Of a DNA stretch of 64,000 bases, positions 54,699 through 64,000 are shown one piece after another. Under the pieces are notes generated by a model. It did no database searches. It had not been told where the DNA came from and worked only from the letters and a program-made list of their open reading frames with translations. The DNA is from Chelonoidis abingdonii. Taxonomy: Eukaryota; Chordata; Testudines; Testudinidae. The stretch's first letter is position 1; each line of letters begins with the position of its first letter. Location: positions 8,820,372 to 8,884,371 of the forward strand of contig NC_133782.1 of assembly GCF_003597395.2 (NCBI RefSeq). The letters run 5' to 3'. The translations under genes were made by a program, and so were the position numbers.

Positions 54699-57600
54699 GT
54701 ATAGTGGAAATTAAAGCATGTGTGGTGTGGAATACTTGCATTCTGGCTTTTTGGACAGGTCTGAAAGCGACTGGTGTGATAGTATATTACTCTTAGAGGA
54801 AGGCGAATGTGGGCAGAAGTGATGGGTGGTAGTCCTGGGAAGGAAGGCTGTCTGGTGAAAGGTGAGGGGCCAGGAGATGACTTTGAGTGTGTGCTGGGCA
54901 AGGGAAAGACAGGGAGAAATTAGCCCCCTCAGTTTTCTTAAAATAACTGAATAGAGAGAAGAGGGAATATTGGTGGCAATAATTTCGGAGCAATGTTTTT
55001 GTTTAAAGCCATAACTGAAGGATCCCCCCTCTGTATCTCCATATCTTTAAGCCCATTGCTTATCAGTCTGTGACTGACTTATTGTGGTACACAACAGAAA
55101 TGAAATGCATTTACCTTAAAGCCTTCTTGGCAGGCTCTGCATTAGAGCAATTGTGTTCAGTGCACCCCCACTGCTAGCTAGCGCTTACCGTTTTAGTCTG
55201 AGTACAGTTAAAAAGGAGCAATGTTTTCTGCCCTGGGAGGGTGCCCAAAAGACCAGCACGACCCAGTCGAGTGCATGTCACCATGAACTCGAGAAGCTGG
55301 AGTTTGGTGCCAGGTGGCCTCACTGGCTTGGCTGGAAATGGAAATCTTAGACTTGGGGATTTAGGATCTTCTTTATTTCATTTTAAAAGACATGAATAAA
55401 TTCTTCCTCCTAGCTCCCCCCAGGGTCTCAGCAAAGTAAAGGAAGTCAGTGAAGTTCTGGGGAGCTGGCACATGTTCCTGGACCTGTCTGCATTTTAAAG
55501 AAAGGTAGAGCAGCAGCATTTGCTTCTCACTGCCTGGCAACACACAATCTGGAGGGGAAAGAGAGCTTTATGTGGGATAAGATGCTGTACTCGAAGTGCA
55601 GGGGATTTCTACTGAACTTCACCAGACATTAGGCATTCTTGATAGGGTTCAAGAAACTGCTGAAAGGAGGAACACAAAGAGAATTTGGAGGCTCAGTCTA
55701 GTTCCCAGCAAATCATCCAACACTACAGCACCTCTGCAGAGACAAGCAGGACCACGTGTGTGTTTGGGGCGGGATGGAGGAAGCCTGAAGGTGCAGCTTT
55801 GGGGAAGCTTGCCCAGCTGCTGTTCATGTTGCACCTGTTCTGTGCACAAACAACAGGCTTCAGTTTGCTAGACTGCCAATCTGTCACATTTCACCAGCAC
55901 AAAATTCACGTTTTTTAATAAGTAACCCTTTGCTAGTTGGAGTGTGGAGCCAAGAGGGCATCCTGGGATTTGTTAACCTTCAGGATTCATTCTACAGCAT
56001 TACCAGGTTAATCTGCACCAGAGCTCTGTGGTTTCCCACCAGATGTTGGTTGTTTCCTCCCAGGGAATACATCTCCCCTCACCCATACAGTCCTTGGGCT
56101 GTAGCCATCATCCTTCCAGTTATCCTTGAGCTCATCAATACACAGGAGTCATGCTTTAGTGACATAACGCTCTTTCTCCTCTTCAGGAGCTGAGCGTGCC
56201 ATCTATAAAACTCCTAGTCCTTGCTGGGTCAGATAGTAGGGACTGGGACTGGGTCTAAGACCAGGACAGAAAATCAAACCTGGGTATCCTAAATGATGGT
56301 GCAGTGCACAAATTGTTAGGCCAGGTCTTAGATCTGGTTTAGAGCTTGCCAATATTGTAAACTATTCAAGGGCAAAGGCTTGACACTTACTGACGTGTCA
56401 CACAAGCACAGCAGCTTCTCCTCCCCCCTCAGGAGAGTGATGAAATCTGAAGCACCTTCCCCTTGCAATTGATTGGCGTTTATCAGCTGTCTTGCATCCT
56501 AAGCAGTTCTGTAAGCCTATGGCCAATTTTGCATCTCTGATATTGATGAAAACTCCAACTCAATCAGCTTTAAGCAAAAAGGAAGAGAGCCTTATACACT
56601 TGGGAAGGAGATTAAGGTTAAATGAGAGGCTGCACTTGAATAAAGGAGACTTGGCAAGTTTACAGTTTGCTGCAGGGGCTATTGTAATAACCTAATTTGA
56701 TTAAAGGACCTTTTAAAAAGTTAGCTTTATGGCTTGACTGCCTTTACATGTTGCAAACAAGTTAGGAATATTCATTGTGTTCCCTCCATTGCTGAAAGTG
56801 TGGCAAACAACTATCAAGTGCTGTCAGTTTTTGGCCGTGTGTAGGTTCTCTCTGTGTTCTGCACCAGCTCTGGCCAGATTGCCAATACAGCAGACTCCAC
56901 TCGAACTGCCTAAGAAGACCACAGACTCAGTTCACCGGCTAAAGCACTCAGTGAGGTTTAGTGCCGATAAAGCATGGCACTGACTCCCTGGATCAAGGTC
57001 TACAGTTACTCTAGCACATGTATGCCAGTGACAGTGGAGCGGCTCAGTGAGCAGCAGGACTTTCCACTCCCCCTTGGCCAAAGACACCACTTCTGTGACC
57101 CCTCTTTTATGCACTAAGTCCCATTGCCATTCAATGAGACTTTAGGAGCCAAAGTCTTATTTTCAAAAGTTACATTAGGTACTTGAGACCCTAAGTCAGT
57201 TAGGTGCATTTGAAAATTTACCCCACGCTGACCAGGCGTTACACTTGGTTTTTGGGACGATCTCCTTCCATGTGTGTCTGTGCTGATTCACGAGAGTGCA
57301 CTGTGAAGATGTTACCACCTGTTGTGTGCTTTTTAAAAATTGTGCAAGGGTCAACACTGGCACCTGTAAAAAACCATGTGTGTAGATTTCAGGTTGGATC
57401 TTTGCTTCAGGCACTTCCCCTTCAGCGCTGTGTCCCACTGACTCAATGCCAGCCCTGCAATATGCAGGCTGCCTGAAGGATACAAGGGAAAAATAGAATG
57501 TGCAATAAAGACTAATACCATGGCTATCCATGGGAATAAAGCTACGTGTGGTAATAACCATGTGACTAATCTAGCTTCAGTGGCCAATGGACATCTCAGT

Positions 57601-58751
57601 TTTTGGGTACATGGAGATCACATTCCCATGTCATCACACCAAACCTTCACTGCACAATTTGTGAGGATAAATGATTTGATTGATTCTTCTGATAGGAAAA
57701 TCCTTTCTCCTTGAGAAGGGTGAGGGACGTGATATCAGTGAGAGTGCATGGTTACAGGGCTGGTGTTTCCTGGTATAATGCACTCTTCCTAAAACTCATC
57801 GCCTTACACCTTCATTTCTGAACAAGACTGAAAAATTGCAGGGCCAGCTGCTCTTGTCCTTTACACCATTGCACCAGATTCAAAGCTAGGAAAATTGAGC
57901 AATTTGTGTAAAATTTGTGCTGCTAGTGCCTCATGACTTGCATGTTGCTTAGCTATGGAAGCAATGAGAGCGTGATGCAACTTATGTGCTAATTAGAATG
58001 CTCTTTTTGGAGCATCAGGTACATTGTGGGAGCCAAGGGAACCCTCCAGCGAAATCAAGGACATGCCAAAACAACTGGTCCGTTATCTGAAGTCAACTCC
58101 TCTGCTTGCTTCTGATTTAATTTAGGAAATAACGATGCCAACAAAAGCACTTAAGCCAAAAATGGCCACACACAGATTCCCAGGAAAGTGGAGAATACAG
58201 AACAATGCTGTAGCTGTAGACAGTGTCTGATGGAAATGCTGGTGGTAAATACAATAATCTTTGAGGCCGTGTGTGGAGCTCCTGATGGCTGGATACTGCT
58301 GAAAAGAAGTGGCATCTCTCCTTGCCTCATTAACTCCCCAGCTCTTTTCAAATCTCATCTGAAAATATATCTTTTTTCTCTCTGGCCCCATTCGTTTCTC
58401 TTCCCCACTTTCCTATTTAATTGTATTATTTAACTTTGTGTGAGTGTTGTTTGAAAGAGCACAAGAAAACTCTATTGCATGGTGTGTATCTCTCAGAATA
58501 TTGAATGTGTCGTTTGTCAAAGGGGGATGCATGGGCGTGACAGCCTGTTCAAACGAGTTAATGTGCAAACAAGTGCCTTGTTTGTGCCCATAGCTTCTGT
58601 GCAAAATTAGAGGTGAAATTTCACCTTCCATGCAGGGCCCAGCACTACTTAAGTCCTTAGTTGTGTTTAATGGAAGTTAAGTGGTGCATAGGTCTGTGCT
58701 GATTCTCTGATTGGGAGTGAATTTCACCCTTAAAGTATAGTTTATCTAAAC
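54699..58751. other. No recognised gene or major repeat, 4 kb
   Basis: Open frames up to 121 codons on both strands with no recognisable domain. About 57120-57240 contains ATTTTCAAAAGTTACATTAG and GTCAGTTAGGTGCATTTGAA words of the old TAGGTGCC-type repeat. Confidence 0.4.
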
Positions 58752-59084
58752 CAGTGGTTCCCAAGCTTGTTCCACTGTTTGTTCAGGGAAAGCCCCTGGC
58801 GGGCCAGGCCAGTTTGTTTATCTGCCGTGTCCATAGGTTCGGCCGATTGCGGCTTCCAGTGGCCGCGGTTCACTGCTCCAGGCCAGTGGGAGCTGCTGGA
58901 AGTGACACAGACAGAGGGACGTACTGGCCGCTGCTTCCCATAGCCCCCATTGGCCTGGCGTGGTGAACCGCGGCCAGTGGGAGCCATGATCAGCTGAACC
59001 TGCGGATGCGGCAGGTAAACAAATCGGCCTGGCCCGCCAGTGGCTTTCCTTGCACAAGCGGCTGAACAAATTTGGGAACCACTG
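58752..59084. mobile_element. Non-autonomous hAT element, 333 bp
   Basis: Starts CAGTGGTTCCCAAGCTTGTT and ends CAAATTTGGGAACCACTG. Flanks ATCTAAAC (58744-58751) and ATCTAAAC (59085-59092) are identical. Same family as 34188-34486 and the half copy at 8406-8540; quasi-palindromic throughout. Confidence 0.95.
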
Positions 59085-59092
59085 ATCTAAAC

Positions 59093-60190
59093 TTATATTT
59101 AGAACAAAGCAATCATTTTCTGAATCACCTGGAGGGACTTTCTAATGTCTCAGACAGGGCTTCAACTCGGAACATCACGGGAGGTGTTTGTGGAACTGAC
59201 TAGTTAGCTCTTCTGAGTTTCTATGAAATATTGGGTTATATCATAAGTATGATTGTCTATTATTCCGATAACTGACCTTATCTTGATAGTAGCAAGAGAA
59301 TAGTGGCCCTTATCAAATCGGAGAAAGGAGAGGCTGAAAAGACCCAATATTCAGTAGCTCTCTCTCAAATGCCACTGCAAAATTTGAAGGCACACTCTGA
59401 ATGCTCATCAGCTCCTGTGTGTATAAACCTATATTGAGTTGTAGGGCATGTAAGTTACCTGATCTATGTGTACAAATGACTATTTGCATATGCAAATGGA
59501 AATTGGTTTTAGGCATAAACAGGGGCAGTGCATAATGTGAGCATGCACAGGTCAAATGCCTTGGTAATCATCCCCTTAACAATGCAGGATTATTTCCTAC
59601 ATTGTATTTTGCAGTACCTCTTTCAAACAAACTTTAAGTTGCACAGAGAGATGGGCTTCCATAACTTCCTCATGTGTCTTTAAGGTTCAGTTTTAGCCTG
59701 AAAAATGGCCATGTGAAAATGGCAACAGCTTAGACTTGCACCTTGTGTACTCAGAATCTCATCTTGCTGTAGTGACCAAAAAATAAGTTTTTGGTACTGT
59801 TACCTTTCAGTGCTAGCCACAGAGTGTTGACACAAACACATCCCGATATCAAGAATGGTACGAAAAACATTCCCCAAGGATAACAGAACATGCTGACTCC
59901 TCCTGAAAGATAAAGTCAAGATGATAGTATGCAACAGAGATGTTTTAATCAAACCAACACGTACAAGATGAAGGGTGATAACTAGCAACATCAGGGAGCA
60001 GTAACTAACTACATCAAAAGGGAAGTACTAACTTCTTTGTATTGGGATATAAAGATGTATCTCAAAAGGAATATCTTTGGCCATCGTAGGCCCAGTGGAA
60101 AGTACCACCACTCACTGAGCTGTGTCCATTGTCATGAGCATACGTCTTAATAGCCTTGTAGAGTTCTGCCAGGTGTTATTAAAAAAAATA
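59093..60190. other. No gene; octamer-type palindrome
   Basis: A perfect 16 bp palindrome, ATTTGCATATGCAAAT, lies at 59482-59497. The rest is unclassified; an A-rich run precedes the SINE end at about 60181-60189. Confidence 0.4.
59482..59497. promoter_or_regulatory. Palindromic double octamer (POU-type) word
   Basis: ATTTGCATATGCAAAT is two overlapping inverted copies of the POU/OCT octamer ATTTGCAT. It sits in a context shared with 42523-42540 and so is probably part of a dispersed repeat. Binding is possible but unproven. Confidence 0.3.
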
Positions 60191-61370
60191 ATTGGAGATA
60201 TACCTATCTCTTAGAACTGGAAGGTCATTGAGTCCAGCTGTGGTAATTCAGCCTCCCAGTCCCAGACCTGAACTTTAGCGTCCACAATCTGGTCCTGTCC
60301 CAAACCTGGACTTTTGCGTCCAAAAGTCTGGGGGCTTACCTGAAACTCCCCCAAGCTCACTACCAGCTTGGGTATTTGGGCTGCCACCAGGTCAGGTAGG
60401 TAATTTACTTTAGGGGGCCTGACCTCCCCCTTTCCTCTCTCTGGTGTCCCCAACCCTCCCTGGGTGGGACCTCCAGATTCCAAATCCCTTGGATGCTAAA
60501 AGCAGGGGAAATAATCCCTTCTCCCCTCCTTCCCCGCCTTGCACAGAAACCGGTTTCTCTACTTCCCAAGCGATAAGCGTTCTCTACCCTCAGGACAATT
60601 GAGATGCAAAATGCCACCAGCTTGGCTTTGCCTTCCCCCGTGTCTGCTCTCGTAGCAGTAACAGGAAAAAAACTTCAACCACAAGAGAACAGAGATGATT
60701 CTTTGTCTCTTGCCCCGTAGCCTGCTCCTTCCCTGAAAGCAATAGGAAAATAGCTCACAGCCTGGCTTTTCCCTTCCCTTTGCCTCCCTAGGAAAAGAAA
60801 CTTCCACACGTTTTAAAAGAAAAAGTTTATATAAAAATAGAAAGAAAATATAAAACAATAATCTTGCATTAAGAAACTCAATACAGGCTCTTGCTTATAA
60901 GAAGATATGAAAAAACAGTCTGATTTAAAGATAGCCCAATTAAACCAGTCCAACAAATCAACATACAGGTAAATACACCACAAAGATCATCATAGCCGAA
61001 TTACTTTGCGTTCCCTGGGTACTTACAGATGTTTAGAAGAAACTTTAAGATAAGATGGAGTTAGGAGGAAACCTTGTTTACTCACAGCTGAGCAAACAAC
61101 AAAGACCCCTGGTATACAAATTCCCGCCCCTGACTTTAAACAATCCAGTTCTCTGATTGGTCCTCTGGTCAGGTGTTTGGTTACCCTTTCCAGGTAAAAG
61201 AAACTTAACCCTTACCTTACCTATCCATTTATGACACCAGCCCCCTGCCCTCACTAGCAGGACCAAGTATTGATTTTTGCCCTAAATCCCTAAGTGGCCC
61301 CTTCAAGGATTGAATTTACAACCCTGGGCTTAGCAGGCCAGTGCTCAAACCGCTGAGCTATCCCTCCCCC
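60191..61370 (-). mobile_element. Cry-type tRNA-derived SINE, split by a solo LTR
   Basis: The minus-strand 5' end at 61370 reads as a tRNA-like promoter head: the A box TAGCTCAGCGG (61350-61360), then CTGGCCTGCTAAGCCC, and a B-box-like AAATTCAATCC (61307-61317). The body (GGCCACTTAGGGATTTAGGG) and the tail GGTCCTGCTAGTGAGGGCAG run to 61242, where the SINE is interrupted by an LTR. It resumes at 60238 with ACTCAATGACCTTCCAGTTC and ends near 60191 in AAGAGATAGGTATATCTCC. This is the Cry family of cryptodiran turtles, transcribed by RNA polymerase III. Confidence 0.88.
60239..61236 (-). mobile_element. Solo LTR of an endogenous retrovirus, 998 bp
   Basis: Begins TGTGGTAATTCAGCCTCC and ends CCATTTATGACA, flanked by identical CCAGC at 60234-60238 and 61237-61241. 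The duplicated CCAGC belongs to the interrupted SINE. On the minus strand it begins TGTCATAAATGG and has a CCAAT box (GGACCAATCAGAG) about 80 nt in, like the LTR at 51887, so the two may belong to related families. No retroviral genes are attached. Confidence 0.9.
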
Positions 61371-61685
61371 CAGCTTTACTTTGTTGACAATAAACCTGGC
61401 CGGGTGCCTTCACTGAAAACGGAGTCTGTGGATTTATTGGGCAGTTTAATTGAGGTCTGCTATCTGCGCAGAGCTGGGACAGCACCTCAATGAACCCACA
61501 CGCAACCAACAGCTGATCACATAGCCAATGCTACAGAGAGAGACGAAAGTGTGTTCCATTCTTTCTTGTGCATGATCAGCAAGATTGTTTACCAAGTTCT
61601 AACCAGTCAATGAGTTTGCACAGGTGTTACTAAGAGTCTAATTCATTAGAATTTGTGGGACAGCCCCCAAATCCCCAGGACTCCT
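61371..61685. other. No recognised gene or repeat
   Basis: Nothing supported. Confidence 0.4.
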
Positions 61686-61768
61686 GTTCGCTAGGTGCTG
61701 TACAACCACAGAACAAAACAATGGTTCCTGATCCAAATAACTTACAGTCTAAGTTAGAAATGTAGCCT
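61686..61768 (+). mobile_element. MIR/CORE-type SINE fragment
   Basis: GCTAGGTGCTGTACAACCAC and ATCCAAATAACTTACAGTCT match the segment at 31322-31415. Confidence 0.6.
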
Positions 61769-62031
61769 GTGGAATCGTTCTGACAGATGGTGCTATATTG
61801 TAAGAGAAGAACCCAGCTGGCCTCTGAGCCCCAGCTGAGTTTGCAGGGCTGGCAATGAGAAAAATGATATTTTACTTGCACAGGGATTGGTTTTGATATT
61901 GAAACCATCTAGAGGCAAAGTGGCAGGGAACTCCCCAATATCATTTGTACAGAGTCACTTTCCAGCATCGAAACACACTTTAATGCCTCCTCTTCTCGGG
62001 TCTAACCTCATTTCCCACCCTTTTCACTCAG

Positions 62032-62272
62032 CAATGCTTCAGTGGACACTGAAGGAAATGGTGAGGACACTAGTAATTTTGTTATGAGCCAGCAGCTCAG
62101 AACTCCCTTCAACAACCTTGACAACATGGAAACACTAAGTGAAGAGGGCTCTGACAATCAAAATGTTAATGCAGATACAAATGATAATATAACTGGATAC
62201 CCTCGGAGTCTTTCAAGAAATGTCCCATTGACAAGTGCTGTCCCATGTCTGAAAAGAAATGTTCCTACATAA
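62032..62272 (+). CDS. Possible terminal coding exon of an unidentified gene
   Basis: The candidate begins after a pyrimidine-rich tract and AG acceptor (CCCACCCTTTTCACTCAG, ending at 62031). Using one leading base, the frame is open for 80 codons to TAA at 62270-62272. The encoded peptide is hydrophilic and compositionally protein-like: acidic DTEGNGEDTSNF, then METLSEEGSDNQNVNADTND, then a basic RSLSRNVPLTSAVPCLKR near the end, as in a disordered cytoplasmic tail. No start codon is needed for an internal or last exon. I do not recognise the gene. No AATAAA polyadenylation signal is seen in the next 700 bp, and no upstream exon was identified, so chance is not excluded. Confidence 0.4.
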
Positions 62273-64000
62273 AAAAGCATAACAGACTGAATCAACATCT
62301 TCAGCAGTGACAAAATACAAATGGAATGGGGGAGAGGGCAGTGGGAGGGTGTGTGTACATGTGTGAGTGAGTGTGAATGTGTGTGTGGTTTGAAAACAAG
62401 TAATTCAAGCAGCAAATAAGAGAACTGTCTTATGGACAAGGAAGTCATTCGACTGCACATCAGATCAGCTCCCACTTTGCTCTAAAGGAGCTGAGGCGCT
62501 GCTCTTGATACCTGAATGGTTCTTTTTAATGTTACATAGGAAGGAATTATTACAAGATTTTGAGAAGTACACCAAAGACTAACAAGGGGATGGAAGGCCT
62601 TGTAATGCTGCACAGGTATTCCACGGGGGCACAAATCCTTCACCATAGGTCACCTGGCAAAGGCCAAGAGCAGCCTTCGAGAAGCCACTACGTCCACTCT
62701 GTGTGGGCTGATGGATGAATGGGCAAATAGAGGCACAGCTTTGGCTCCACCCTGCCTTCCCCCACAATGTGCTGAGTAGCACCGCTGAGCTGATACAGAG
62801 GGAGAAGTAATCTGCTCCTGGTATAGACTAGCAACATGTTACTTTCCCCACCTCCTGGAGCAACACAGAGGACGATGGAAAAAATAGGGATTGAGCCACA
62901 GCTGGTTCTCTGCTTTGCTCCTGGGGTACTGATGTGATAGTCACTTCCCAAACTGGCATTAAAAAAGCAAGTCACCAGCAACAAAAGTTTGCAAGTGGTA
63001 TCTATGGAAAGCAAATCTTTTACTTGTTTTGCATCTGCAATGTTCTGCTGGTCTTTTTCCTGCCTGTGGCTCTCTCACTCTGGGGTCGGGGGATGAGGTG
63101 GGAAAGGGGAAACTAACAAGTGCTTGAATATTGGAAATTGTCTGCAGGGCATGCAAAGGCTTCAGCAAGTGGGATACTTGCACCATACGGAGCAGAGAGA
63201 GAGAGAGAGAGAGATGCATGATCAGGGAAAAGCCCCAAAAGTCAAAATCTGATACCGCACATGATCATGGAATAAGGCCATAAAAGAATTATTTTCAATC
63301 CCGCCAGTACAGCAATTTTCTGGAGGGTAGACATGACTTTGGTATCTTTCAAATGGCAATAAGTAGCTTGGTGTTATGGGACTGTTTTAATTTGTTTTTC
63401 TGGGGAAGGGTTTGTGCTTTAACCTGTCCCATGACTTCCTGAATTCTGTATTACTAAACTTTCCACTCTCCCTCCTGATCATTTTTCTTTTCTTCAGCAG
63501 ATGCTTTCTTTCATCCTGCCTTAGCTGGCAGCATTTTGTTGCTGAAAAATGTTACCAGAAAACATTAACTACCATCATCAGGGATAAGACTCATTAAACA
63601 CCCTTAAGTTCTTTATATATATTATGGTGCAGGCACCAAAGAGTCTTCAGATCTTTCACTCACTGCTGATTTTGGCCAGAGTTGAACCTATAACCCACAA
63701 GTCAAAGGCTCTGTTTGCATGCCATTACCAATGTCCAATAAGCCTACACTTTGCTCTGATACTCTAGTCTTATTTTGCACTGATGAAATTGTCCATAAAG
63801 AGACTATTATACAAAAAAGGTTTGAAGACAGAACAAAAATAATTGGAAAATAGTCACACCATGTCATATTTCCTGAAGTTTTCATCCCATTCTCTGGCAA
63901 ATTATCTGGGCAGGATTCAAGATGGTTTCCTTAACTGCCTTTCTGTTTACAACTGCAGTGCCAAGAGATCATTAATTCATTAGCAGTTTTCCTAAAATGG
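62273..64000. other. Possible 3' UTR, then unclassified sequence
   Basis: Directly after the candidate stop there is a GT-rich tract (about 62345-62390). An (AG)n tract lies at about 63197-63214. No transposon or second exon is recognised. Open frames of up to 108 codons (62688-63014, minus) look incidental. Confidence 0.35.

Noticed and set aside
62273..63000. Polyadenylation signal for the candidate gene
   Set aside because: No AATAAA or ATTAAA in a convincing position was found, so the 3' end is left undefined.
1..64000. CRISPR arrays, bacterial operons, replication origins
   Set aside because: Repeat content and splice-like signals are vertebrate. No regularly spaced repeats of CRISPR type and no clustered coding frames were seen.

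Overview
The window looks like a stretch of turtle nuclear DNA, most likely from a hidden-necked turtle (Cryptodira). The evidence is the repeat content: CR1 LINE 3' ends, a tRNA-derived SINE of the cryptodiran Cry type (60191-61370, minus strand), Penelope-like retroelement copies, many short non-autonomous hAT and PIF/Harbinger elements, solo LTRs of endogenous-retrovirus type, and MIR/CORE-type SINE relics. Family names come from recognition by eye. No repeat library or database was searched.

No complete protein-coding gene is visible. Most reading frames are short, lack protein-like composition, or lie inside transposons. The only host coding candidate is a possible terminal exon at 62032-62272 (+), with a polypyrimidine tract and AG acceptor, an open frame of about 80 codons and a TAA stop. 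I cannot name the gene. If it is real, much of the window upstream of it could be intron and the sequence after it 3' UTR and intergenic DNA. Otherwise the window is intergenic or intronic DNA built from layered transposons.

Layout. 0-8 kb: CR1 remnants (1-925 with a nested hAT; 7193-7697), a truncated SINE, a Penelope-like hairpin insertion (4289-4494) and a small LINE reverse-transcriptase relic (5419-5680). 8-19 kb: partial hAT, an 1.1 kb Harbinger (11458-12561), several small inverted-repeat elements, MIR-type SINEs and an 800 bp inverted-repeat element (16891-17694). 19-25.3 kb is the densest cluster: a Penelope-like element with a palindromic 5' junction, then hAT elements at 21164, 22452, 22939, 23588 and 23930, several nested, inside older inverted-repeat elements. 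25.3-34 kb is AT-rich and repeat-poor. 34-43 kb holds hAT elements, a three-layer nest at 39230-40369 and a short Harbinger next to a hAT (41573-42308). 43-49 kb is repeat-poor. 49.5-54.7 kb carries a 2.1 kb Harbinger, two solo LTRs and a hAT. 58.7-61.4 kb carries a hAT and a Cry SINE split by a solo LTR. 61.4-64 kb contains the candidate exon.

The most interesting signals are mechanistic. Two Penelope-like insertions each have an inverted (snap-back) 5' structure and plausible target-site duplications, and retain a hammerhead-ribozyme-like core. Two directly repeated hAT elements 0.8 kb apart have matching 8 bp flanks only at their outer ends, which suggests the whole 1.44 kb block moved as one composite transposon.
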